DNA of 64,000 nucleotides from Vanessa cardui. Taxonomy: Eukaryota; Arthropoda; Insecta; Lepidoptera; Nymphalidae. Positions 10,426 through 20,015 of the stretch are shown one piece after another. The stretch is from NCBI RefSeq assembly GCF_905220365.1, contig NC_061131.1, positions 12,747,318 through 12,811,317 on the forward strand, given 5' to 3'. Position numbers and translations under genes: made by a program. The notes beneath the pieces are model-generated. The model was not told where the DNA came from. It saw only the letters and a program-made list of their open reading frames with translations, and ran no database searches. Position 1 is the stretch's first letter. Each line of letters begins with the position of its first letter.

Positions 10426-11348
10426 ATGTTGAGGTGCCCGTAGCAACTGAAAATATTCTGCTACATTCTGAATCCCCAGAGGTTCAAACAGAAGACTCGG
10501 ATTTGAGAACAAATACAATTCTCGATCTACCCACCTCGGACGGCGAATTACACGGAGAATCAGCAAACTTGACGCCTGAGTATTTGCAAGCGCTAGGAGA
10601 TGCTATTAATGAAGTACCTCAATACGGTGAAGATATTCACCATGACTTAGCCCTAAGGTGGCTTCCAATATTACGTAGAGGCCTACCTAAGGATGTCCGC
10701 GAAAAACTTGTGACATCTTATTCAATACCGAGTAACTGTAAGTTATTGAAAGCTCCATCGTTGAACGCTGAAATTTCAGCCGCAATTACTGATTCTCTAA
10801 GACAACGTGACAAAAAATTAGAAAATTATCAACAACAATTAGGCGTGGGTATAACAAGTATTAACAGAGCAGTGACATTGCTATTAATGGATGAGGATAA
10901 AATTAAAGCCATCAAAATACTCTCGGATGCAATTCGTATTTTGTCAGACTTGCACTATCAGGATAGTGATACTAGAATTAAATTACTATCGCCTAGTTTA
11001 GACAAGTCAATTTTAAATATTATTGATAATAATGAAAGAGATGAAACACTTTTTGGTAATAACCTTTCGGAGAAGATCAAAGCAGCCAAGACTATAGAAA
11101 AACAAGGTTTGTCAATAAAGAAGAATATTATTCCCTCGAAACCTCCTTCCGTCGCTACACGACCTCGACAGGGAAACTGGTCGGGCCCTCCCCGGTTCCC
11201 ATCGAACAGGGGGGGGCGCACAGGATCACGGATGCGAGCTTCGACGACGGCAACGATACGTCGAACGCTCCCTACGGGCACAGCACTGCTACCACGACCC
11301 AACCACTCGAGCAAGCAACGCACTCATCAGCCGCACCGATATCCATAG
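10426..11348 (+). CDS. DIRS Gag-like protein, exon 2 (main part)
   Basis: About 307 codons ending in TAG. The central segment (LALRWLPILRRGLPKDVREK, then NCKLLKAPSLNAEISAA and RDKKLENYQQQLGVGI) follows the pattern of DIRS-group Gag proteins, where a leucine-rich helical domain precedes an alpha-helical QLG motif. The C-terminus is basic and rich in R, P, G and T, suited to nucleic-acid binding, but I see no CCHC zinc knuckle. Its role would be to coat the element RNA into a particle. The frame overlaps the RT ORF for up to 286 nt. A run of eight G (11209-11216) inside the overlap is a candidate -1 frameshift site. Confidence 0.85.
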
Positions 11349-13255
11349 AGGTACATGCTGGTCGTTTACAATTATTTTATAATTGTTGGTTAAAAGTTAC
11401 AACCAATCGTGTTATTTTAAAATGGATTCGCGATGGTATCTCAATACCTCTTCTTAGTCACGTAACTCAAGTTTCAACTCCATATAGTAGTTTTAACGAC
11501 GCTGATCAACAAAACATACAAATAGCAATTGATAAATTATTAGAGCTAGGCGCTATTTCATTATGTTTAACGAGACGAGACCAATACATTTCTAAAATAT
11601 TTTTGGCACCGAAACAAAATGGACAAAAACGGTTTATTTTGAATTTAAAATCTTTTAATAAATTTATACCTAAAATTCATTTTAAAATGGAGGATTACAG
11701 AACAGCGGCAAAATTAATAAGTAAAGGTGGATTTCTTGCAACAATTGATTTAAAAGAATCTTATCTTTTAGTTCCTGTCGCACAAAGTTATCGCAAATAT
11801 CTCAGATTTATTTTTAAAAATAAAAATTCAGAAATAAATATGTACGAATTTAAAGGCATGCCTTATGGTTTATCAGTGGCGCCAAGAATATTTACTAAAA
11901 TTATGAAAGAGGTAATGAGCTATTTACGAAGACAGGGACATACGTCTGTAATATATCTAGACGACATATTGTGTATTGGTATAGATTACTTAGATTGCTT
12001 GAACAATGTAAAAGTTACTATGCAGGTACTTGAATGCTTAGGTTTTGTTATAAATTATCAAAAAAGTTGTATCGAACCTCAACAAAGTTGTAATTTTTTG
12101 GGTTTTACTTTTAATACATTAAATATGTCAATTTCATTACCAATAGAAAAGCGAAGGAACATAGTGAGATTAGTTGAGAAATATTTACAATTACCCACAT
12201 GTTCTATACGTGAATTTGCTCAATTCATTGGAGTACTGACAGCTGCATGTCCAGCTGTTAGATACGGGTGGTTATACACAAAAGTATTCGAAAGACAGAA
12301 ATATCTTTTACTTAAAAAGTCACAAAATTATGACACTAAGATTAAACTTTCTAAGGTAATCATACCAGACTTGTTATGGTGGAAACAAAATGTTTATCAA
12401 ACATTCTGTCCGCTAAAAATAAGAAATTATGAGCTAGAAATTTTTACCGACGCCTCTAGATCTGGCTGGGGTGTATTTTGCAATAATCAACGAGCAAATG
12501 GACTTTGGAAAGATAGTGAAAAAGTATTTCATATTAATTATTTAGAATTACTTGCGGTTTTGTTTGGTTTAAAATGTTTTGCAAAAACGAAAAGTAACTG
12601 TAATATACTCCTACGGGTAGATAATATTACTGCTATTAGCTATATAAATCGCTTAGGTGGGATACAATACCCACATCTCAATAATTTGACTAAAATTATT
12701 TGGCAATGGTGCGAAAAACGCAAACTTTGGTTATTTGCATCTTATATAAATACGAAGGATAATAAAGAAGCTGACCAAGAATCAAGGAGAATAAATTATG
12801 ATATTGAATTTGAACTATCACCAATTGCCTTTGCTAAAATAATTAATAAGTTTGGACAACCTCAAATAGATCTGTTTGCTTCTCGCACCAATACCAAATG
12901 CAAAGATTACATATCATGGAAACCTGACCCTGAAGCAGTAAATGTTGATGCATTTACGGTCAATTGGAGTAATTTATATTTCTATGCTTTTCCACCCTTT
13001 ACATTGATTTTAAAATGTTTAGAGAAAATCGTTCACGATAAATCCACCGGGATTCTAGTATTTCCTTACTGGCCCTCCCAGCCTTGGTTTCCATTATTGC
13101 AAAAATTACAAAAATCTGAAATTTTATTTATTAACAATGGTATTTTATATGATGACAGGTCACAGAAGCAAGGACAGAGCCTACAGCCTACCCTGGGAGC
13201 TGCCATACTTTGCGGCTCGCATTCTCCAGGCGGGGCGTTCCCAACCAAGCATTAG
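11063..13255 (+). CDS. DIRS reverse transcriptase / RNase H / methyltransferase-like polyprotein
   Basis: The frame is open from 11063. Clear homology starts near 11348 (EVHAGRLQLFYNCW) and has no ATG until well inside RT, so translation probably comes from a -1 shift out of Gag or another recoding event. RT motif A is ATIDLKESY (Asp codon 11747), motif B GMPYGLSVAPRIF, motif C YLDD (11954-11965). RNase H follows with FTDASRSGWG, NYLELLAV, LRVDNITA and a late Asp in NKEADQESR. The last 130 residues (QIDLFASRTNTKCKDY ... YAFPPF ... VFPYWPSQPWF) resemble the DNA adenine methyltransferase-like domain typical of DIRS elements. The protein would copy element RNA and remove it from hybrids. The methyltransferase role is unknown. 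No stops or frameshifts are seen. The last 100 nt overlap the recombinase frame. Confidence 0.93.
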   Translation, partial: PFGEDQSSQDYRKTRFVNKEEYYSLETSFRRYTTSTGKLVGPSPVPIEQGGAHRITDASFDDGNDTSNAPYGHSTATTTQPLEQATHSSAAPISIEVHAGRLQLFYNCWLKVTTNRVILKWIRDGISIPLLSHVTQVSTPYSSFNDADQQNIQIAIDKLLELGAISLCLTRRDQYISKIFLAPKQNGQKRFILNLKSFNKFIPKIHFKMEDYRTAAKLISKGGFLATIDLKESYLLVPVAQSYRKYLRFIFKNKNSEINMYEFKGMPYGLSVAPRIFTKIMKEVMSYLRRQGHTSVIYLDDILCIGIDYLDCLNNVKVTMQVLECLGFVINYQKSCIEPQQSCNFLGFTFNTLNMSISLPIEKRRNIVRLVEKYLQLPTCSIREFAQFIGVLTAACPAVRYGWLYTKVFERQKYLLLKKSQNYDTKIKLSKVIIPDLLWWKQNVYQTFCPLKIRNYELEIFTDASRSGWGVFCNNQRANGLWKDSEKVFHINYLELLAVLFGLKCFAKTKSNCNILLRVDNITAISYINRLGGIQYPHLNNLTKIIWQWCEKRKLWLFASYINTKDNKEADQESRRINYDIEFELSPIAFAKIINKFGQPQIDLFASRTNTKCKDYISWKPDPEAVNVDAFTVNWSNLYFYAFPPFTLILKCLEKIVHDKSTGILVFPYWPSQPWFPLLQKLQKSEILFINNGILYDDRSQKQGQSLQPTLGAAILCGSHSPGGAFPTKH

Positions 13256-14175
13256 ATCTTGTTTATGCGTCATTATCAGACAACACTATACGGCAGTATA
13301 ACGTTACTTACAAACTATGGTGGAATTTTTGTATCATGAATAAGTTTAATCCTATGGATCCCTTGGTTCATGTTGTCATGTCATTCATAACAGATCAGTA
13401 CCATAAAGGCGATTCCTATGGATCTCTTAACTGTCATCGCTCGGAATTGTCCTTACTTCTGGGTAATAATATAGGAAAAGACGAGTGTATTTCCCGAATG
13501 TTGAAAGGTGCTTATAGACTAAGACCTAGTGAACCTAAATATAGACATAGTTGGGACCCACAAGTAGTATTAAATACTATAGAAAATTGGTACCCTAATC
13601 AAACCCTTACTTCGGAAAAGCTTACGAAAAAACTTGTCATACTTTTAGCGCTCTGTACTGCGCATAGGTTGCAAACATTTTCATTAATAAAAATAAATAA
13701 TATTAAATTATTTCAAAGTGAAATAAGAATTTATATCCTCGATATAATCAAAACATCAGGAGCAGGAAAAAATCAACCAATTCTTATATTGCCTTATTTT
13801 TTAGAAAAACCAAGCATTTGTCCGGCTAGGACTTTAGTTGATTATATAGATAGGACTAAACATTTAAGACCAAGTAATATAGATAACTTGTTTATTACTT
13901 TGAAAAGACCTCACAAAGCTGTTACGTCTCAAACTATCGGTCGTTGGATTAAACAAACTATGGATTTATGTGGTATAGATATGTCAGTATTTAGTGCACA
14001 TAGTACAAGGCATGCTGCTACATCAGCTGCTCGTGCTGCGGGAATTTCCGTGGATGTCATCCGTAAAACGGCGGGCTGGACCACCGATTCGGAAACGTTT
14101 GCTAAGTTTTACGATCGACCAATAGAGAATCGTGACAGCTTTGCAAGGTCTTTATTACTACCCAATAATAATTAA
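13156..14175 (+). CDS. DIRS tyrosine recombinase
   Basis: The frame is open from just after a TGA at 13153 and ends in TAA, 339 codons. There is no ATG in the first 50 or so codons (the earliest conserved part is PGSCHTLRLAFSRRGVPNQA), so it too may be reached by a -1 shift from the RT frame, which it overlaps by 100 nt. Catalytic residues are all visible: first Arg in CTAHRLQTF (codon 13666), His and second Arg in HSTRHAAT (13999 and 14008), Trp in RKTAGWTTD, and the nucleophile Tyr in FAKFYDRP (14110). An N-terminal core-binding region (DNTIRQYNVTYKLWW) precedes the catalytic domain. It should insert the circular DNA by strand exchange through a 3'-phosphotyrosine intermediate. Confidence 0.93.
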   Translation, partial: QVTEARTEPTAYPGSCHTLRLAFSRRGVPNQALDLVYASLSDNTIRQYNVTYKLWWNFCIMNKFNPMDPLVHVVMSFITDQYHKGDSYGSLNCHRSELSLLLGNNIGKDECISRMLKGAYRLRPSEPKYRHSWDPQVVLNTIENWYPNQTLTSEKLTKKLVILLALCTAHRLQTFSLIKINNIKLFQSEIRIYILDIIKTSGAGKNQPILILPYFLEKPSICPARTLVDYIDRTKHLRPSNIDNLFITLKRPHKAVTSQTIGRWIKQTMDLCGIDMSVFSAHSTRHAATSAARAAGISVDVIRKTAGWTTDSETFAKFYDRPIENRDSFARSLLLPNNN

Positions 14176-14291
14176 ATTATTTAAATTACAATAACATTGT
14201 GAGAAACTAATAATAATAAATAATGATATTAATTTATTAATTGTGGTTTCATTATGATAAAAATGAGCAAAACTTGAACATCTCTAAACAT
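14176..14291 (+). other. Short untranslated spacer of the DIRS element
   Basis: AT-rich spacer between the recombinase stop and the internal complementary region. No ORF. Confidence 0.6.
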
Positions 14292-14405
14292 CTACCTAGT
14301 TAATTATATCTGAAGAATGAAACAACGAAATATAATATATGATCAAACGAACTTCTCCAGTGAAGTTCGATCATTATTATATGAGTTGTTTCATTCGAAG
14401 ATATA
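14292..14405 (+). repeat. Internal complementary region (circle-junction copy) of the DIRS element
   Basis: The first 45 bases (14292-14336) are the exact reverse complement of the left end (9872-9916). The last 73 bases (14333-14405) are the reverse complement of the right end (14612-14684) with one mismatch (CTCCAG for CTCAAG). The two pieces overlap by TAAT, the complement of ATTA. The region is therefore a minus-strand picture of right end joined to left end through one ATTA, as known for DIRS-1, where it templates completion of the ends and circularisation. Confidence 0.95.
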
Positions 14406-14455
14406 GATTCCCTCCCTCCCAAAAGCCCACAAGTTTTGCAAAAATAAATACTTTA

Positions 14456-14631
14456 AAGAATGAGGCTAATACTGAGCGCAGTAACGATGAAGGAAATAAT
14501 GTAGGTACACGAAAAATTATTTTTTATTATGTACCACAGTAAAAAAAAAAAAAAAAAAATCTCTTAAATATGCGACGTTACCTTGTAGGTTAGAAGGACT
14601 ACCTAGTTAATTATATCTTCGAATGAAACAA
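14456..14631 (-). repeat. Right inverted terminal repeat of the DIRS element
   Basis: Reverse complement of 9882-10064 with a 19-A run. Right of it, up to 14684, lies a unique end extension with an imperfect hairpin (CGAACTTC and GAAGTTCG arms around ACTTGA), a plausible recombinase binding site that is also copied in the internal complementary region. Confidence 0.95.
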
Positions 14632-14680
14632 CTCATATAATAATGATCGAACTTCACTTGAGAAGTTCGTTTGATCATAT

Positions 14681-14735
14681 ATTAAGCACACATATATATA
14701 AAGTGATACTTGCCTGGGTCCAAACCGACCTAATG
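14681..14735 (-). mobile_element. SINE (Metulj-like), part right of the DIRS insertion
   Basis: Continues the interrupted minus-strand SINE: ATTAAGCACACATATATATA, then TACTTGCCTGGGT. The tRNA-like head beyond this is degraded or missing. Confidence 0.7.
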
Positions 14736-14739
14736 AAAT

Positions 14740-16010
14740 TGAATCGTTTATTTAATGAATGTACTATCTGTCTACTACTTTTTAATTTGGCATTGTTATA
14801 GCTGTTTTTCAGAGATATCGTAAAAAATAACAAAAACGGAATATATGATGGTAAAATAAATCCACTCCGTATGTCGATCGGACGTCATGCGTCATAATAT
14901 TGTCACGCTGGAAATATCAAACGCTAAACCCTTTGTGATGTGTCAAATAAACAAAAAACCAATACGTTGGACGTTGTGTATTGATGTGGGCGTATAGAAT
15001 ATAGAGCTTCGCTTTAAATTGAAATTTCATCAATGTGATATAAATTACGTGAGTAGAAAACAATATTGTATAGTATGACACAAATTAGACGTAGCATCGG
15101 AAAATTCAATGAAATTAATATAAAACCGATTACTGCCGATTTACCCGACCAATAGAAATAGCTCTCTATCGCGCCATTCGACGTTATTCGTCGCTATAGA
15201 TTCTCGCGTCAGTTGAACCCGAGAAAACAAGTGCATGTAAATCGGCGTGTCAAATTGACGAATATATTAGGTCATATGATATTACAAGACGTTATTACGC
15301 TTGTGTAAAGATCATATTCACATGAGAAATAAATATTGATAATTTGGGCTAGCGTACTCAATTCGGATGCGATCGGTTTTACGAATTTTGCCGATGCTAC
15401 AACTAAGTTGTCTCGTACTATACTGTAATATTTCGTTAGACTTATTCGTGCCATTATACAACGTAACCCATAAAGGTGCTAGGAATTGTCTCTATAATTT
15501 ATACCGTACTAAGATGTTTTTTTATATAGAATATATTTTTAAATGGCACAAAGGAAGTTATTAATTCGGTTTTATACATTAACGACCCGATAAATTGATT
15601 TGTATATTTTTTACTTCCCCTGGTCACCTTGAAAAAAATTAAGCTTTTTGCTTAAAAATCTTAAAAATAGGTTTGTATAACAAAAAATGTTTGATTTATC
15701 AACAAAAAATATTGGGTAATGATAATAATATTCTTTTCAAACAATTTGAAGATGGTTAATGAATGAACTGCAAAATAATATATATCCCAACAAACAAACA
15801 AAAAAAAAATTACGTTGAGAGAAATATTAAAAATTACTTACAACGCCAAAGTGTTACCAATATTAGGAACTAAGATGTTATCTCTGTGCTCATTGGCTCG
15901 TTGATCTTCTGATGCGAATTACAAAAATACTGAGTATGCTTTTTGACGGAAGAATTGAAACAATTACAAATGTCATACCACCAATATTTGAGCATGACAA
16001 TCTAAAGTAA
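14740..16010. other. No recognised gene
   Basis: AT-rich, with short frames of 60-65 codons on both strands that lack any domain. No repeat family recognised. Confidence 0.4.
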
Positions 16011-16014
16011 AGTA

Positions 16015-16620
16015 AAGTAACAGCCTGTAAATTTCCCACTGCTAGGAAGGCCTTCCCTTCCATTAAGGAGAGGGTTTGGAACATATTTTATCACGCTATT
16101 CCAATGCGGGTTAGTGGAATGCACATGTGGAAGAATTTCGATGAAATTAGACACATGGAGGTTTCCTCACGATGTTTTCCTTTCCGAGCACTAGAAAAAT
16201 TATAAACACAAATAAATCACATATATAGTGAGTCGAGATGGCCCAGTGGTTAGAACGCGTGCATCTTAACCGATGATTGTGAGTTCAAACCCAGGCAAGC
16301 ACTTCTGTTTCATGTGCTTAATTTGTCTTTATAATTCATCTCGTGCTCTGCGGTGAAGGAAAACATCGTGAGGAAACCTGCATGTGACAAATTTCATAGA
16401 AATTCTGCCACGTGTGTATTCCACCAACCCGCATTGGAACAGCGTGGTGGAAAATGTTCCAAACCTTCTCCTCAAAGGGAGAGGAAGCCTTTAGCCCAGC
16501 AGTGGGAATTTACAGGCTGTTGTTGTTGTTGTTGTCGTATATAGTGGTGCCTGCCTGGGTTTGAACACACAATCATCGGTTAAGATGCACGCGTTCTAAA
16601 CACTGGGCCATCTCAACTCA
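16015..16620 (-). mobile_element. Minus-strand SINE split by another SINE
   Basis: The left part (16015-16230) runs from the AGTAACAGCCTGTAAATTTC tail to ATCACATATATAGTG. The right part (16538-16620) resumes with TATATAGTGGTGCCTGCCTG and ends with the tRNA-like head (CACGCGTTCTAAACACTGGG). TATATAGTG flanks the inner copy on both sides. Confidence 0.9.
16231..16537 (+). mobile_element. Full-length SINE with GTT tail, inserted in an older SINE
   Basis: Begins AGTCGAGATGGCCCAGTGGT, with a tRNA-like head, B-box-like GAGTTCAAACCC, body and a (TGT)n tail. The 9-bp target duplication TATATAGTG lies at 16222-16230 and 16538-16546. The intact head, tail and duplication point to recent retrotransposition. 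Confidence 0.93.
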
Positions 16621-16717
16621 AACTAAATTTATCAGATTTTAAAAATTGTATGTCCTAAATGAAAATCAGCGATTCTGATTCAAGTTGTAATGTAAACATG
16701 CGTCTATATAATTAAAT

Positions 16718-16915
16718 CTATATTAATATTATAAATGTGATAGGAACTCTGTCTGTCTGTCGGTCTTTCACGACCAAACCGCTGAACCGAATTTGATGCA
16801 ATTTTGGTATGAAGCAAACTTGAACTCCGAGAAAGGACATAGGCTACTTTTATGCCTGATACATGACAGCAAACACGCTAAAACAGTAAGCCGCTGGAAA
16901 CTACTAGTATGTATA
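16718..16915 (+). repeat. Short Helitron-like repeat family D
   Basis: Carries ATTATAAATGTGATAGGAAC, TCTGTCTGTCGG, CGACCAAACCGCTGAACCGA, GGACATAGGCTACTTTTATG and ends near ACTACTAGTA. Confidence 0.75.
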
Positions 16916-17167
16916 AATACGGCACTACATGTATCTACGGTATTTGCACTATCCTGATACCTTACTTGTGATAAAGTTTGTCGTCGAGTTCGTAGGAAAC
17001 AAAAAGCTCGTTTGTACACTCCAGCCTTAATAAGTTTGTGTTTAGCTTTTTTTATTTTCTCGTATCTTTTGTGCAATAATGTATTTTTTTTTCTTCTTCT
17101 GCTATATTATTTTAATTAATCGAAACCATATCGATGTAATAAATGCTTTAAAATTATTATCTGTACT

Positions 17168-17242
17168 AATATGGAACTAATCTATACATATAATAAAATA
17201 GCAGTGTCTGTTTGTAATATTAAAATTTTTTTTTACTCAATC
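17168..17242 (+). repeat. Helitron-like repeat family E, left part (interrupted)
   Basis: CTAATCTATACATATAATAA is followed by GTCTGTTTGTAATATTAAAA and a T-run ending in TACTCAAT. The uninterrupted form is at 32380-32676. The remainder of this copy is at 19825-20015, beyond the inserted LINE. Confidence 0.7.
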
Positions 17243-19824
17243 CCTCTCTGGGCACCCATGCTCAGGACGTACACCACCTGTGCAGGGATGCCCTCCGAAT
17301 TCGGGGGGGGGGGGGTTATATTTTGCGCTCGCCACTATTGTCGCCGGGGCAAGCGGAGCAGGCATCGTAAAGCAACCCCTATCACCCTCGCTGTGAACTT
17401 CTGCAACATCAAAAGGACTCAAATCCAACCTCAACGCCGTTCACTACCATCTGAAAACGGCGAAGCACGACTTCTTCTTTCTAACCGAGACCCAGGTATC
17501 TTCTCCTGCCGATACGACTTTTCTTTCGTACCCTGGGTACAAATTGGAACATTCCTTTGTACCACGAGCTGGGGTATGTGTTTACGTCAGAGATGATATT
17601 TGTTCTCGACGCCTCGGCAGCCTTGAAGGACAGGACCTATCGATTATCTGGCTGCGTGTAGACTGCGATGACCATCCGCGAACTTATGCGTGCCTTTATA
17701 GGTCCCATAGCGGTAATGCCGAAACCGACCGACTGGTTGAGCACGTCCAATTGGCTACAGATTCCGTGCTGCAGCAGATTCCATCGGCAGAGATAATTAT
17801 TCTGGGTGAATTTAAGTCTGTGACTTTAAGGCTTTTGAGTGTGGCACTACAAGTCAGCAGATTGGGATGGGATCTTTTTTTGCATCTTACCTATGGGGGC
17901 AGATTTGTTTCTGGCAAGTCCCTGCCTTGGTTTGGTCGCTTCTGAAAAACGGCATCACGCCGAAAGTGGGAACGCTATCAAACCTGGGCTAATGCGTCTG
18001 CGTCTCGTGATGTATATACCAGCGCATTTAAAAAGGAATATATCTCTGCCTCTAGGTCCCTCAAAAACGTGATTGATAGGGTGAAGACGGAGTACATTGG
18101 CAGAATAGGCGAGAGACTGGTGCGCCTCCCTCCAGGAACACGAGCATTCTTGTCTCTCAATAAGGCTGTCTTAGGGAATTTCTCAGTTAGCCTTCTTTTC
18201 CATCTCTGCACAGGGACGGTGAGTCATTGGCCCATACGGCGAAAGAGAAAGCTGATCTTTTAGGCTCTCTCTTCGCGTCGAACTCGACTCTTGATAACCA
18301 AGGAAAGTCTCCACCAACAATTCCGCGGTCTTATACCACGATTGTTAAATTCCGGCAAAGTGCATCGTTCGTCCGGAATTCCTGGAAGACAGCTTTGGTG
18401 CATCCAATCCCGAAAAAAGGCAACCGCTCAGACCCGTTAATTTATAGGCCTATAGCCATCACCTCCTTGCTCTCCAAGATAATGGCCTTTATTAACTGCC
18501 AGCTCCTGCCTGATCTAGAGGAGAATCAGCTGATTAGTGACCACCAGTACGGTTTCCGTCGGGGTCGCTCAGCCGGTGGTCTTCTAGTTTACCTTACTCA
18601 CAGGTAGGCGGAAGCAGTTGAGAGCAAGGGGGAGGCATTAGCAGCCAGCTTGGATATAGCGAAGGCCTTCGATCGCGTATGGCACAAAGCGCTTCCTTCC
18701 TATGGGCTTCCCGGGAAATTATGAAACTGGATAACCAGCTTTTTGGCAGATCGGAGCATCAAGGTCGTTGTCGAGGGTGCTTTTCTGACATGAAATTCGG
18801 TGTTCCACAAGGTTGCGTTCTATCACCCACTCTGTTTCTTCTGCATATTAATGATTTGTTTGCAAATCAGTAACATTCACTGCTATGCAGACGACAGTAA
18901 TGTAGACACCTTATACACCGGCCGAGCTAATATTTCTCGGGAAAAAGAAGAGAACCGGAACAAACTTGTGTCTGTAATCGAGTCTTCGTTAAACGAAGTC
19001 TCGAATTGGGGCCGGCTAAATCTAGTCCATTTCAACCCCAAAAAGAGGCAAGTTTGAGCGTTAACCGCTAAAAAAACACCATTTGTCTAATCTCTACGAT
19101 TTGAGAACATCCCGATAGCCGCTACAAGTAGTATCGCAATTATTGGCGTTGATATTTCGAGCCTCGTGCATTTCCGCGGTCAATTGGAAGGCAAAGCCAA
19201 ATTGACTTCAAAAAAGCTGAGTGTGCTCAGCAAGGCGAGACACTATTTCACGTCGGCCCATCGCCTAAAACTTTACAAGGCGCTAAGTCGGCCTTACATG
19301 GAGTACTGATCTCACCTCTGGGCGGGTGCTTCCCAGTACCAGCTCCTTCCATTTGACCATATCCAACGTAGACGGCTCGAGTTATCAACTATCAAGCCCT
19401 TTCCGATCTACTTGATTCTTTAACTTTACGTAGAGATGTTGGATCATTCTGCATCTTCTACCGAATTTTGCACGGGGAATGTTCCGAGGAATTGTTCAAA
19501 TTAATCCCGGCTGCTGAATTTCACCTTCGGACATCTCGTCAAAATTCTAAGTTTCACCCGCACCAACTTGATGTCCGAAAATCCACAGCAGCGCGATTTC
19601 TTAGACATTTTCTGCCTCGCACAACCACTTTGTGGAACCAGCTTCCGCCGGTGGTTTATCCGAACCGATATGACATGGGAAACTTCAAGAAAAGAGCGTA
19701 CTCCTTTCTTAAAGGCCGGCAACGCACCTGCAAGCCCCCTTATGTTGCAGATGTCCATGAGCGGTGGTTGTCACTTTCCATCAGGTGAACCTCCTGCTCG
19801 TTTGCCACATATCATAAAGAAAAG
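17243..19824 (+). pseudogene. Decayed Jockey/CR1-type non-LTR retrotransposon
   Basis: Endonuclease remains include the LTETQ motif near 17490 and HSFVPRAGVCVYVRDDI (about 17546-17596), then IIILGEFK where the family normally has a GDFN-type motif, so a key Asp is changed. RT pieces follow: PIPKKGNRSDPLIYRPIAI, then ISDHQYGFRRGRSAGG, a stop at 18605, LDIAKAFDRVWH, FGVPQGCVLSPTLF and the catalytic CYADD near 18885. The C-terminal region (HLRTSRQNSKFHPHQLDVRK ... FLPRTTTLWNQLPP) ends with a stop near 19787. Fragments lie in several frames, and a segment between endonuclease and RT is missing or scrambled. The copy is dead. Fragments of the same 3' end occur at 24898-25022 and 42160-42285. Confidence 0.85.
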
Positions 19825-20015
19825 GTATGTTTATATGGTACATCTACCAAAATAATATTTTTGTCTGTCTCTCTGTCCCGCTAATTTCTGAAACGGCTGG
19901 ACTGATTTTTACGGGACTTTCACTGGCAAATAACTGATATAATAAGGAGTATATTTGGCAACAAAAGTATTTTTTTTGTTAAATTCAAACGCGTACAACG
20001 ACTGAGCACAGCTAG
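19825..20015 (+). repeat. Helitron-like repeat family E, right part
   Basis: Contains TATGGTACATCTACCAAAAT, GAAACGGCTGGACTGATTTT, TAATAAGGAGTATATTTGGC and CAAACGCGTACAACGACTGA, ending in CACAGCTAGTTAG. It is collinear with 32460-32676, so the LINE at 17243-19824 split one family E copy. Confidence 0.75.

Larger units (their letters stand above)
9872..14684 (+). mobile_element. Complete DIRS-type tyrosine-recombinase retrotransposon
   Basis: All hallmarks of the DIRS group are present in order: left inverted terminal repeat, Gag-like ORF, overlapping RT-RNase H ORF with a methyltransferase-like tail, overlapping tyrosine recombinase ORF, internal complementary region, right inverted terminal repeat. 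DIRS elements use a tyrosine recombinase instead of a DDE integrase, so they should insert without a classical staggered-cut duplication. Here an ATTA stands at each edge (9872-9875 and 14681-14684), and the flanks join into continuous SINE sequence sharing one ATTA. All three ORFs are free of stops, and the terminal repeats are essentially identical apart from homopolymer length. The copy therefore looks recent and possibly competent. Confidence 0.95.

Noticed and set aside
11603..13255. Taking 11603 as the RT start
   Set aside because: That codon is a TTG inside conserved RT sequence. Homology continues upstream to about 11348.
16243..16300. tRNA gene-like A and B boxes here and in the other SINE heads
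   Set aside because: They sit at the start of multi-copy SINEs with a long unrelated body and do not fold as complete tRNA genes.
17237..17434. Minus-strand 65-codon ORF
   Set aside because: Shadow of the decayed LINE endonuclease region.
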